Assembly (NCBI RefSeq): GCF_001653565.1 | Contig: NZ_LYPB01000083.1 | Coordinates: 62,001-126,000, forward strand | DNA length: 64,000 nucleotides | Reading direction: 5' to 3' | DNA from: Paenibacillus oryzisoli | Lineage (GTDB): Bacteria; Bacillota; Bacilli; Paenibacillales; NBRC-103111 | Shown: one piece after another, positions 8,837 to 17,363 of the stretch | Layout: the number at the start of each line of letters is the position of its first letter | Numbering within the stretch: the stretch's first letter is position 1 | The notes under the pieces: model-generated | The model's database searches: none | What the model was told of the DNA's origin: nothing | What the model saw: only the letters and a program-made list of their open reading frames with translations | Position numbers and translations under genes: made by a program

Positions 8837-9418
8837 TTAGGAAGTTTGTAAACCATAATCACGTGCCAAGCCTGCTAGTCCGTCTCTATAACCACTACCG
8901 ATTGCACTAAATTTCCACTCGCCATTATTACGGTAAAGTTCACCGATAACAACGCCTGTTTCAATGGAGAAATCCTCGCCAAGATCGAAACGAATTAATT
9001 CCGCGCCAGATCCTTCATTTATCACACGTACATAAGCATTGGAAACTTGTCCAAAGTTTTGCGCTCTTGCTTCCGCATCATGAATGGTAATGCAGAATGC
9101 GATTTTCTCTGTTTCTGCTGGAACTGCACTTAAATCAATGGAGATAACTTCGTCATCGCCATCGCCTGCGCCAGTACGGTTGTCACCTTTGTGCTCGATA
9201 GAACCATTTGCATTTTTGGTGTTGTTGTAGAAAATAAAATCGGATTCGTTGCCAACTTTACCAGCCGCATTCGCTGCAAAAATGGAAGCATCCAAATCGA
9301 AATCCTTACCGCCATCATACTTGTTCGTGTCCCATCCTAGGCCAACAAGAACTTTCGTCAAACCTGGGTTTGTTTTCGTTAAATCGACTTTCTGACCTTT
9401 AGATAATGAAATAGACAT
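8837..9418 (-). CDS. TerD-family stress protein (first copy)
   Basis: The 193-residue protein starts MSISLSKGQKVDLTK and has the TerD calcium-binding core GDNRTGAGDGDDE at about residues 79-91, plus EWKFSAIGSGYRDGL near the end. TerD proteins bind Ca2+ and are soluble or membrane-associated partners of TerC in tolerance to tellurite, phage, colicins and envelope stress. It matches Bacillus YceD/YceE in length. It is separated by 39 bp from the second TerD gene and shares its architecture, a tandem duplication typical of these operons. Confidence 0.93.
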   Translation of the reverse strand: MSISLSKGQKVDLTKTNPGLTKVLVGLGWDTNKYDGGKDFDLDASIFAANAAGKVGNESDFIFYNNTKNANGSIEHKGDNRTGAGDGDDEVISIDLSAVPAETEKIAFCITIHDAEARAQNFGQVSNAYVRVINEGSGAELIRFDLGEDFSIETGVVIGELYRNNGEWKFSAIGSGYRDGLAGLARDYGLQTS

Positions 9419-9457
9419 GGTAAATACCTCTCTCTTATATAGGATTTGGCTGTGCCA

Positions 9458-10057
9458 TTATTGATATCTTTTGACCAATTGTCCAATCGTTGTATCTGTA
9501 CTGCCTTCACCAATTGCACTGAATTTCCATTCGCTGCCGTGTCGGTAAATTTCACCAACAATAAGAGACGATTTGCCTGAGTAGTCATCCGATAAGTTAA
9601 ACTTAACCAACTCTTGTTGATTAGAACCATTCAATACACGGATATATGCGGATTGGATGAGACCGAAATCCTGTTTTCTATTCACACAGTCATAAATGTT
9701 CACGACGAATGCAATTTTACTCACATCAGCGGGAACTTGTCCTAAATTAATAGAAATCGTCTCATCGTCACCATCGCCATCTCCGGTACGGTTGTCACCA
9801 GAGTGGACGACTGAACCATCAGGGCTTTGTAGATTAGCAAAGTAGATCACATGTTTCTGATTCGTAATTTTTCCTTTTTCATCCAAAAGAATGACGGAAG
9901 CGTCACAATCGATCTCAACTGCTGATTTCTTGGAGCCGAAGAACCCCTTCTTCTCAACAACAGCAGGATCCCAACCCAATCCAACCACAACTTTAGATAG
10001 ACCTGCGTTACCTTTTGTTAAATCAATCTTCTGACCTTTGACTAAATTGATTGTCAA
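9458..10057 (-). CDS. TerD-family stress protein (second copy, operon head)
   Basis: The start is taken as TTG 10055-10057 because GGAGG lies 8 nt upstream and the product then begins TINLVKGQKIDLTKG, as TerD proteins do. An ATG-initiated frame back to 10126 would overlap the promoter. The 199-residue protein has the Ca2+-binding GDNRTGDGDGDDE near residue 105. It also has a short insertion, VVEKKGFFGSKKSAVEID, that the other copy lacks. As first gene after the SigW-like promoter at 10107-10132, with a roughly 50-nt leader, it is predicted to be induced by envelope stress. Confidence 0.9.
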   Translation of the reverse strand: MTINLVKGQKIDLTKGNAGLSKVVVGLGWDPAVVEKKGFFGSKKSAVEIDCDASVILLDEKGKITNQKHVIYFANLQSPDGSVVHSGDNRTGDGDGDDETISINLGQVPADVSKIAFVVNIYDCVNRKQDFGLIQSAYIRVLNGSNQQELVKFNLSDDYSGKSSLIVGEIYRHGSEWKFSAIGEGSTDTTIGQLVKRYQ

Positions 10058-10106
10058 CGAGGCCACCTCCCTTCGCTTACCTGTTTTAGTGAACTCCCTT
10101 ATCTGA

Positions 10107-10132
10107 TACGCATAAAATTCAAACACGTTTCA
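10107..10132 (-). promoter_or_regulatory. SigW-type ECF promoter of the Ter operon
   Basis: On the minus strand the sequence reads TGAAAC (10132-10127), 16 nt, CGTA (10110-10107). This is an exact match to the TGAAAC-N16-CGTA pattern of SigW-type promoters in Bacilli. It lies about 50 bp upstream of the first terD start. The homologous yce operon of Bacillus subtilis is known to be under several ECF sigma factors including SigW. Confidence 0.75.
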
Positions 10133-10190
10133 CTTTCCTGGGTAAATTATTTGTGAATTCGACTCCAGTAGTCAAAATCCCCCAGAATTC

Positions 10191-10224
10191 AAAAGAAAAA
10201 CAGCCACAGGACAGTCCTAGGCTG
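10191..10224 (-). terminator. Terminator after ktrB
   Basis: On the minus strand CAGCC-T-AGGAC / GTCCT-GT-GGCTG forms an interrupted 10-bp stem followed by TTTTTCTTTT. It separates ktrB from the Ter promoter. Confidence 0.75.
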
Positions 10225-10290
10225 CGTTTCATCTTATTATAACATCTTATAACTTGTCGTATTCAAAAAATTTCCAATGGAGCCTTTTTC

Positions 10291-11646
10291 TCATCCAATG
10301 ATTAACTTTTCCTCTGGATATCGGATTAGAGGCTTCTTCTTTCCGTTTCCGTTCGTAAATAAGGAATAGAACAGAAATAAGCCGATCCTTCCGATAAACA
10401 TGAGTAAGATAAGCGAGATTTTGCTAACTGTGCCCAAGTCTGGGGTGATTCCCGTGGATAAACCGCAAGTTCCGAAGGCTGACGCCACCTCGAATAGGAT
10501 AGCGGACACTCCCCAACGGTCGGGTTCTGCTAGTAATAGAATGAAGATTCCTCCCAGTAGCAGGGCAATACCCGTCAAGAAAAACACAAAGCTCTTGAGC
10601 GAATCCTCTTGACTGATCGTCCGGCCGAAAACTTTCGGTTCTTTTTCCCCACGCGAAAAAGCAATAAGAGCTAGTACAACTACGGCTACGGTCGTTGTTC
10701 GAACACCGCCCCCCATGCTGGATGGGCTTGCCCCAATAAACATTAGAATAGAAACAAGCAGCAAACTTGCCTCTGTAAGGGTAGATATATCGATGGTTGT
10801 AAGTCCAGCGCTGCGCGATGTGACGGATGTGAAGAGTGCAGTAAGTATTTTCCCATGCCAGCTCATTCCTGCCAAAGCATGCGTTCGCTCCGTCAACCAG
10901 AAGCCGATTGCCCCGAACAGTAACAATACAGATGTCGTAACGAGTGTCAGCTTGGTATAAAGGGAGAAACGGAAATTCTTATGTCCGCCCCACCAATACT
11001 CTCGCAACTCCGCTAGAACGGGGAAGCCAATCCCACCTAATACAATTAGAAACATAGTAAGTGCCTGCACGAAGTAGTCATTTGAATAGTTAAGCAAAGA
11101 GTTACCGAATAGATCAAAACCAGCGTTCGTGAACGCCGAGATCGTGTGAAACATCCCGTGGTATAGAGCACTCCAAATTGACCCATATTCTCCAGTCAAG
11201 TAGAAATACAACCCAAATGCCAATGTGCTGATTGCCTCTAATATCAGTGTAAAGGCCAATACGAGCTGCATTAGCTGAACCAATCCAGATAAATTGTTGC
11301 GATTCTGGTCAATCATAATCATTTTACGCTGTAGCAATCCGATTTCCTGACCGAACAATAGCCAGTAGAAGCTTCCCAAGGTCATGACGCCGATCCCACC
11401 GAATTGAAAAGCAACGATGAGCACGCCAATGCCGAAACTGCTAAGCGTATCTGTGATACTAACCGTTGTCAGCCCTGTTACACTGACAGCACTGGCTGAT
11501 GTAAAGAGGGCGTCCACAAAGGATATTGTGGCGCCCGCTTTTAAACTGATAGGTAATTTAAGAAGGATGGCGATAAGAAAGATGCCAATGAAATAAGCGA
11601 TAACAATAAGTCTAGATGCTGGCATTTTCTGAAGTTTAATGAGCAT
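10291..11646 (-). CDS. ktrB: KtrB/TrkH-family potassium uptake channel subunit
   Basis: The 451-residue membrane protein has the four repeated pore motifs of the Trk/Ktr family: SASAVSVTGLTTV, SAFTNAGFDLF, SVTSRSAGLTT and ASAFGTCGLSTG. It forms the K+ (Na+-coupled) translocating dimer that works with a cytosolic RCK ring such as the product at 62037-62696. The ATG at 11644-11646 follows GAAGG at 9 nt and is preferred over the in-frame TTG at 11661. Length fits KtrB/KtrD (about 450 residues). No ktrA gene is adjacent; the RCK subunit is 50 kb away, as in Bacillus ktrC/ktrD. Confidence 0.92.
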   Translation of the reverse strand: MLIKLQKMPASRLIVIAYFIGIFLIAILLKLPISLKAGATISFVDALFTSASAVSVTGLTTVSITDTLSSFGIGVLIVAFQFGGIGVMTLGSFYWLLFGQEIGLLQRKMIMIDQNRNNLSGLVQLMQLVLAFTLILEAISTLAFGLYFYLTGEYGSIWSALYHGMFHTISAFTNAGFDLFGNSLLNYSNDYFVQALTMFLIVLGGIGFPVLAELREYWWGGHKNFRFSLYTKLTLVTTSVLLLFGAIGFWLTERTHALAGMSWHGKILTALFTSVTSRSAGLTTIDISTLTEASLLLVSILMFIGASPSSMGGGVRTTTVAVVVLALIAFSRGEKEPKVFGRTISQEDSLKSFVFFLTGIALLLGGIFILLLAEPDRWGVSAILFEVASAFGTCGLSTGITPDLGTVSKISLILLMFIGRIGLFLFYSLFTNGNGKKKPLIRYPEEKLIIG

Positions 11647-11675
11647 GAAATATACCTTCAACTGAGAGTATAAGA

Positions 11676-12476
11676 TTAGATACTCTTATAGTGTCCTTTG
11701 AAATGTTTTCCCATCCAGAGGCATACATCCCATAAATCGGCAACAGGCTGGTTCGTGAACGGCAACGTGTGCAAATACCCTGGAGGTCCGAATTCTGGTG
11801 TATAGGTGATTGTCGTTACGCCTGCCTCCTGCTTCGCTTGGACGATACTGTCCCACCAGCTCATATGCCTTTGCAATTCATTTGCATACTCTGGGGCTCT
11901 TGGATCTGGCACTTGTGGTCCTTGGGCATAGCCTACTCGGCCGTGAATATGCTGGACATGGGAGAAAGATTTGCGCAGATTGTCCTCTTGGCTCTCTAAA
12001 GTCGTTTCCGTTACACAACACCAATGGCTGTAATCGGCTGTTAGTTTGATGCCAGGAACGGCATCTAACAGTTTTGCCGTTTCCCATGGATTATACAAGG
12101 CTCTACCGCGGTGCGTCTCATGGCCGATGGCAACCCCGTATTCGCCTTCAATTTTAACCGTTTCACGGAAGTAATCGATTTGCTCTTCAAAGGGCATCGA
12201 ATCCTTCGCACTATGTGACGTAATGCTTACTGGTCGAAATGAAACCGCGCGTGCCACTTGCTCAGCAAAAGAAGCTACATGATCCGGCCCCTGTGTAAAT
12301 ACCATCGGGATATAGTCCAGTTGGTGCGTTTCCAGTAACTTGCGGAACTGATCTTCTTCCGCTAGTGCCGGCATCGGTGCTTCAACTCCGACATAACCCG
12401 CTCCAGCAATACGTTCAAACTGAGACTCAAGCGATCCTTCCATGCCCCACAATGCTTTAAATAATTTGATTTCCAA
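11676..12476 (-). CDS. TIM-barrel sugar phosphate isomerase/epimerase-like protein
   Basis: The start is the TTG 12474-12476, 8 nt after AGGAGGG; an upstream ATG at 12497 would place that ribosome site inside the coding region. The 266-residue product fits the xylose-isomerase-like AP endonuclease-2 fold. It has metal-ligand type residues in IGHETHRGRALYNPW, KLTADYSHWCCVTET and HIHGRVGYAQGPQ, and ends with TPEFGPPGY. Such proteins isomerise or epimerise sugars and inositol derivatives. It lies 29 bp upstream of ktrB and downstream of the DMT transporter; the substrate is not evident. Confidence 0.8.
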   Translation of the reverse strand: MEIKLFKALWGMEGSLESQFERIAGAGYVGVEAPMPALAEEDQFRKLLETHQLDYIPMVFTQGPDHVASFAEQVARAVSFRPVSITSHSAKDSMPFEEQIDYFRETVKIEGEYGVAIGHETHRGRALYNPWETAKLLDAVPGIKLTADYSHWCCVTETTLESQEDNLRKSFSHVQHIHGRVGYAQGPQVPDPRAPEYANELQRHMSWWDSIVQAKQEAGVTTITYTPEFGPPGYLHTLPFTNQPVADLWDVCLWMGKHFKGHYKSI

Positions 12477-12564
12477 TGCAAAAGCCCTCCTCATCACATC
12501 AATGAGTCAAGCTTAAATCATCAGCCATTATTTGACCAGTGCAAATATTGAACCTAATCTACAT

Positions 12565-13542
12565 TTACTTCAGCTGATTCGACTGGCTCTGCCGACTCAT
12601 AAACCATAGCGTCAACCAGATGAGAATAAACCCGAGCAACTGGCCTAGCGTTAATGTTTGACCAAATACAAGCCAATTCACACAGACACCCACCGCAGGG
12701 AAGGCAAGTTCTGCTAGCGTGGCAAAGAACGCCTTGGTGGAGGACAAACCTTTATAATATAGCAGCATGCTAATTAGGCCAGGGAAAAAGGCTTGGAATA
12801 GCAAATTTACCGCGATAATTGCCAGTTCACTGCTCGAACCGTTCAATCGCCAATGGTCACCACTTGCCAATAGCACGATCGTTAATAGTGGAAGTGCAAG
12901 CAAGAACCGAAGTGAAGTCACGACAGGGAATTCCAACTTTTTCTGAAGCAAGTATTTCCCCATCACGGTGGAACCGCCCCATAGCACAGCTGCTAATATT
13001 GAAAATAAACAGCTAATTGTGCCTAAATCCTTCATACCCATGCCTGGCAAACCAAAACCAAAGGTCAATAGATACGTGCCTAACAGCGCCACCCCGATAT
13101 AGTTGAAAAACTTCGACGGCAATGTTTCTTTAAGCAACACACGAGCTAGAATGATAGCGAATAATGGCTGTAATTTCTGTAGAAGCAAGATCGCATTAGC
13201 ATTACCATGAGAGAAGGCCGCGGTGAATAAAATAGTTGCAACTGCCGATCCTCCCCAGGATATGAAGAGCAGCGCACCAATGACGCCAAGGGTAAGCTTA
13301 CCTAATAGCGTTCGGCGATACTTCAACAACACAGGCACAGCATAAATAGCCAGGAGCACATGTTCAATAAATACGATTTGCGCTGAGGTAAAACTTTTCA
13401 ATAACAAGATTCGAAATAGCGGATCCAGTCCCCACAGGGTTGCGCCAAGTGCGACATACCAGATCCCACTCATCCCATTCGTACGAGAGCCTAAGCCTTG
13501 AGAGGCCGCTCCCTTACTATTAAACTTCACTGCATTTTCCAA
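12565..13542 (-). CDS. EamA/DMT-family transporter under an FMN riboswitch
   Basis: The 325-residue protein has about ten hydrophobic helices in two EamA-type halves (start GIWYVALGATLWGLDPLFRI; second half LGTISCLFSILAAVLWGGST). The TTG start is 8 nt after AGGAGG. The FMN riboswitch at 13675-13815 and a hairpin at 13591-13623 lie in its leader, so the sequence points to riboflavin or a flavin precursor as cargo. In other bacteria the RibN riboflavin transporter belongs to the same DMT superfamily, whereas Bacilli usually put RibU behind this riboswitch. Family is firm; riboflavin transport is inferred from the leader. Confidence 0.88.
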   Translation of the reverse strand: MENAVKFNSKGAASQGLGSRTNGMSGIWYVALGATLWGLDPLFRILLLKSFTSAQIVFIEHVLLAIYAVPVLLKYRRTLLGKLTLGVIGALLFISWGGSAVATILFTAAFSHGNANAILLLQKLQPLFAIILARVLLKETLPSKFFNYIGVALLGTYLLTFGFGLPGMGMKDLGTISCLFSILAAVLWGGSTVMGKYLLQKKLEFPVVTSLRFLLALPLLTIVLLASGDHWRLNGSSSELAIIAVNLLFQAFFPGLISMLLYYKGLSSTKAFFATLAELAFPAVGVCVNWLVFGQTLTLGQLLGFILIWLTLWFMSRQSQSNQLK

Positions 13543-13590
13543 TTCAAAAACCTCCTAGAGAACGTTCTGAATTGAACCTTCTCGAAGAAC

Positions 13591-13623
13591 AATGCCCCCG
13601 CTCAAATGAATGACGGGGGCATT
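13591..13623 (-). terminator. Riboswitch-controlled terminator hairpin
   Basis: A perfect 10-bp stem (AATGCCCCCG with CGGGGGCATT) with a 13-nt loop is followed on the minus strand by GTTCTTCG. It lies between the FMN aptamer and the transporter start, the position expected for an expression-platform terminator, although its U-run is weak. Confidence 0.65.
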
Positions 13624-13674
13624 GACAAACAAACCTAATGAATTGTCGCAAGCGCAATTCAACAGGCTGTTCTT

Positions 13675-13815
13675 CACCTTCTCTCATCCGGACTATACCG
13701 TCGGCCTTGGAATCACACCAAGTCAGTCCCAACCATTGCTGGCTGGGAGTCGCGGGCTTAGATACACCGGGTATCCTCACCGCCGGTAGGGAATTGCACC
13801 CTGCCCCGAAGGTTC
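13675..13815 (-). ncRNA. FMN riboswitch (RFN element)
   Basis: The minus strand carries the conserved RFN blocks in order: CTTCGGGGCAGGGTG, AATTCCCTACCGGCGGT, AGCCCGCGA, a variable arm, then GATTCCAAGGCCGACGGT and AGTCCGGATGAGAGAAGG. The closing helix pairs AACCTTC with GAAGGT. FMN binding should terminate transcription or block translation of the transporter at 12565-13542, which begins 132 nt downstream. A second small hairpin (GAATTG / CAATTC, about 13640-13660) lies between aptamer and terminator and may be the switching helix. Confidence 0.96.
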
Positions 13816-13868
13816 ATATTCGATTAAGTGTATACTAACAGGTTACAGTTCAATTGGCAACCCTTGAT

Positions 13869-14627
13869 TTAAAGTCGATCCGCTATTCGGTGTAAATTGG
13901 TTAAGCTCAGCTTGACGCAATCCATGGGATTACCTTGACACACATCCTGCTCTACAACATACCACTCCACGCCATTCTGCTCTCCCCATAGCAGAATAGG
14001 ATCGAAATCAATCACACCTGTGCCAATTTCAGCATACGCCCGCTGCTCATCGTCAGTCATATCCTTAACATGCATCGTTGGCATCCGATGGCTATATGGA
14101 CGAATGAAAGCAGCTGGATCTTTCCCTGCTTTCTTCACCCAATAGACGTCAATTTCCGCCAATATGGCATTATCCGCAGAAGGCTCCATCAAATATTCCA
14201 GAGCATTTGTTCCGTTAACACTTGTTTCAAACTCAAAAGCATGATTGTGAAAGCTGAGTGTAAAGCCGTCCTGATTTATTTCCCTCGCAATGTCATTTAA
14301 TTGGTTCTTAAATTGACGGTAGCCTTCCTCATTTCGAAGCTCATGGGGGACGGACGGACAGATTAATACTGTCGTCTTGAGAAGTCGTGCTTCCTTAAGG
14401 ACAATCTCCAGCTCACTGATTAAACGCTGAAAAGAAACATGCATACCTGCCGTTTGTAAGCCTGTTTCCTGCAGCACGTCGGAAATTTCTTCTGCCGAGT
14501 AACTGTGCAGACCCGCCAGTTCAACCCCTGCCCAGCCCATCTGCTTCAGTTCTCTTAGCACGTTTGGGAAATCTTGTTCGCATTCGTTTCGCAAGGTATA
14601 CAGTTGTACTGCAAACTTCTGTTTCAT
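13869..14627 (-). CDS. Sugar phosphate isomerase/epimerase family protein
   Basis: This 252-residue AP endonuclease-2/xylose-isomerase-like TIM barrel starts MKQKFAVQLYTLRNECEQDF, a typical opening for this family. The metal ligands expected of the fold are present in TLSFHNHAFEFE, AEIDVYWVKKAG and PTMHVKDMTDDE, so it is probably a catalytically competent isomerase or epimerase. The ATG follows GAAGGCGG. It ends just upstream of the FMN riboswitch and lies downstream of the GH5 gene, so it may serve catabolism of the sugar imported by the ABC system. Only distantly similar to the protein at 11676. Confidence 0.82.
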   Translation of the reverse strand: MKQKFAVQLYTLRNECEQDFPNVLRELKQMGWAGVELAGLHSYSAEEISDVLQETGLQTAGMHVSFQRLISELEIVLKEARLLKTTVLICPSVPHELRNEEGYRQFKNQLNDIAREINQDGFTLSFHNHAFEFETSVNGTNALEYLMEPSADNAILAEIDVYWVKKAGKDPAAFIRPYSHRMPTMHVKDMTDDEQRAYAEIGTGVIDFDPILLWGEQNGVEWYVVEQDVCQGNPMDCVKLSLTNLHRIADRL

Positions 14628-14826
14628 TTTATATGCCGCCTTCGCTATTATTTAGTGTGATCAATCGAGGTACGATTCGTTCTAATGGGTGGGCAAGTGC
14701 CCCACCTTGTACCAACCGTGCTCCGCGAAGCCGTGGAGGCAGACCACTTCTGCCATCTAAATGTAATTGTTCTTTAATCTCATGTACACTTTAATATAAG
14801 TCGTTTACTACAAATACGGTAGTACT

Positions 14827-16467
14827 CTACTCATTCATTGGAATAACTTGGAGCCAATCCATGTGCACAATGTTTTCCGTGGATTTAAGTACAATGCGAT
14901 GTAATCCAGGACTAAGCTTAAATTCTTCATTCAAACGTAGTGTACGCCAAGATTTCCCAACAATCTCTACCGTCTCAATTAATTTATCATCGACTGAAAC
15001 AGCCATCTGTGCTCTTTCATTGGGTGCAAAAGCACGCAAATCAACCGTATAAAGCGAGGTTTTGGTATCATGACCCACTGTGAATTCATAAGCTAGCCAG
15101 TCTTCAGCTGCTAGTTGAACACATAATCGTTCATCCGCCTGCCAAAGCTCCCCTTTGCCATGTTGAAAGTTAGGTATCGTTCTGGTTGATTCTATAAAGC
15201 GGATATCTGTTCTGTCATTTATTCGAAATCCAATGTTTTCAACCCTATGATGCTTGGTCCCGTAACTAACCCCTTCTCCCTTGTAACCATAGAAAATCGC
15301 GGGTATACGAGTCGAAGGTCTGCGGAAAAGGGAATCCGTTACTTCTTTTTGATACAAACAATGCTCAAAAGAAATGTTGTGCAGGTATTCCCATAAAATG
15401 TGCTCGGCCGATGCCTTATCTGGCTTAATTCCGCCTTCTAAGTAGTCAATCAACTGCTGCCAGCCCGCTGGCTGGATCACAGAGCATGGTGAATTATTTT
15501 TACTCATTTTTTTCCAAGTCCAAAAGTTCCACGATATGTCATGGTCCTCGAATAATCGAAATGCACCCGCATACCATTCCTTATTGTTCTCACCGCCTTC
15601 GCCCATAAAGATCGGTACATTCCATTCTTCACGCTTATCCAGAAATATCTGAATACTCTCTGTATCCGGGTTGTTCCAGTATTTATGAAATTGAAGCATA
15701 AGATTATCATCGAACTTTTCATCAAAAATAGACCAATCTGTGGCCCAATGCACACCTTCCAGAATGATCATATGACGATTATCGACTTCGCGAATAGCTT
15801 TCGTAATTTTCTTATAAAGCGGCATGACTTCATCATGATAGGCTGAAAACCATTCTGGCAACGGCTCGTTCAAAAGATCATAACCCGCTACAATCCACTC
15901 ATCTTTATACCGTTCAGCCAGCATTCGCCATAAAGCGACTGTGATTTCTTGATTCCGTTCGTTCATAAACAGCTCAGGTTGATCGAATTCCGAATCATCG
16001 ATATTCGTTCCTGTCTGTCCTCCTGTAGCACCGTGCAGATCAAGAATCACATAAAGTCGATGCTCACGACACCAATCAATGACGTTGTCCATGATTTTTA
16101 AATGGGCTTGATTATATCGAACACCCTCACCCTCACTATCCTCTATCAAAAACCTGGCAAGAATCGGTACACGAACAGAATTGTAACCATCCGCAGAGAT
16201 TTGCCGAATATCCGACTCAGACGTATATCTATTATAATACATCTCCCAGAATTGCTCAGCCTTCTCTTCGCCAATCAAATCCCTAACCATCTGTTCGATT
16301 CGTCTAGGTCGATCGCCTTGATCAGGAAAAAGCCACATGTACCCTTCTGGGAGCATCCAACTTCCAAATCCAACGCCGCGAAGCAAAATCTCCTGTCCTT
16401 CACCATTTATTAGCTTTTTGCCTTTGGCCTTTAAAAAACCAGTTACTTCATGCACGCTTGTTGTCAC
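14827..16467 (-). CDS. Glycoside hydrolase family 5-like enzyme, cytosolic
   Basis: The 546-residue protein has a GH5-type TIM barrel in residues about 10-350: the general acid/base Glu in AGYDLLNEPLPEW and the nucleophile Glu in VPIFMGEGGENN. A C-terminal beta-sandwich (about 400-546) looks like a carbohydrate-binding module. There is no signal peptide, so it should hydrolyse an oligosaccharide after import by the adjacent ABC transporter. The start is a GTG 10 nt after GAGGGGG. It is the last gene of the locus, 35 bp after the second permease. Linkage specificity (glucan, mannan or other) cannot be deduced. Confidence 0.88.
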   Translation of the reverse strand: MTTSVHEVTGFLKAKGKKLINGEGQEILLRGVGFGSWMLPEGYMWLFPDQGDRPRRIEQMVRDLIGEEKAEQFWEMYYNRYTSESDIRQISADGYNSVRVPILARFLIEDSEGEGVRYNQAHLKIMDNVIDWCREHRLYVILDLHGATGGQTGTNIDDSEFDQPELFMNERNQEITVALWRMLAERYKDEWIVAGYDLLNEPLPEWFSAYHDEVMPLYKKITKAIREVDNRHMIILEGVHWATDWSIFDEKFDDNLMLQFHKYWNNPDTESIQIFLDKREEWNVPIFMGEGGENNKEWYAGAFRLFEDHDISWNFWTWKKMSKNNSPCSVIQPAGWQQLIDYLEGGIKPDKASAEHILWEYLHNISFEHCLYQKEVTDSLFRRPSTRIPAIFYGYKGEGVSYGTKHHRVENIGFRINDRTDIRFIESTRTIPNFQHGKGELWQADERLCVQLAAEDWLAYEFTVGHDTKTSLYTVDLRAFAPNERAQMAVSVDDKLIETVEIVGKSWRTLRLNEEFKLSPGLHRIVLKSTENIVHMDWLQVIPMNE

Positions 16468-16502
16468 AATACGGTTCCCCCTCTCTAATCCAAGTAATGG
16501 CC

Positions 16503-17363
16503 TTATCCTTTGATCGCACCTTCGGCAATCCCATTAAGAATATATTTCTGTAGAAATAGATAAAAGATAATGACAGGCAGCATAGCCAGCAATAGTGCAG
16601 CTAAAATATTGGACCAGTCATTGCTGTATTCACCAAATAACATATTCGTTGATAGTAGCAGCGTATATCGTTCTGAATCGGTCAATATTAACAGCGGCAA
16701 CAGAAAATCATTCCAAATCCACAGTAAATTCAAGATCGCAATGGTAGCTGTGACGGGTAGAAGCAGTGGGAAAATCACAGTAAAAAACAATTTAAACTCT
16801 CCACAGCCGTCGATAACGGCAGCCTCATCCAGATCTCGAGGTATTGATTTTACAAAACCATGATATAGAAAAATAGCCATGGACACACCTAACCCGATAT
16901 AGATGACGCCAAGTCCATAAATTGAACCTTGGATGTGTAGTTCTCTAGATATTTTCACAAGCGTTATCATGACCGAATGAAAAGGGATTAACATGGAAAG
17001 AATGAAAAGTCCAAACAAACAAGCACTCAATTTCCCTTTCGTTCTGGACAGCTTGTATCCAGCCAAGGAAGCACAAACAATGATCCCTAATAAACCAACA
17101 ACAGCAATCTGAATCGTATTCGATAAGCTTCTTAAGAAATGTATTTTTTCAAAGGCGCTCGCATAATTGGAGAATTGAATATCAGCAGGAAAGGATAGAA
17201 TATTCGTCAGCATCTCGCTTTGCGTTTTCACGGAATTCAATAACCCCATATAGATTGGAAATAACATCACAACCGTTCCGACGAGCAAGAAGAGAAAAAT
17301 AAGAGATGAGCCAGCACGACGACCTATCAGGCTAAGACCAACGCGTGCATCTTGACTACTCAT
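16503..17363 (-). CDS. Carbohydrate ABC transporter permease (MalG-type)
   Basis: The 286-residue protein has six hydrophobic spans and the inner-membrane permease EAA loop, DLDEAAVIDGCGEFKLFFTV, about residues 180-199. It resembles MalG/LacG-type CUT1 permeases. The ATG 17361-17363 follows GAGGTGG and overlaps the upstream permease stop as ATGA. With the MalF-type partner it forms the channel through which the sugar delivered by the lipoprotein at 18282-19592 passes. No ATPase gene lies in the locus, so a shared MsmX-like ATPase encoded elsewhere is likely. Confidence 0.92.
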   Translation of the reverse strand: MSSQDARVGLSLIGRRAGSSLIFLFLLVGTVVMLFPIYMGLLNSVKTQSEMLTNILSFPADIQFSNYASAFEKIHFLRSLSNTIQIAVVGLLGIIVCASLAGYKLSRTKGKLSACLFGLFILSMLIPFHSVMITLVKISRELHIQGSIYGLGVIYIGLGVSMAIFLYHGFVKSIPRDLDEAAVIDGCGEFKLFFTVIFPLLLPVTATIAILNLLWIWNDFLLPLLILTDSERYTLLLSTNMLFGEYSNDWSNILAALLLAMLPVIIFYLFLQKYILNGIAEGAIKG

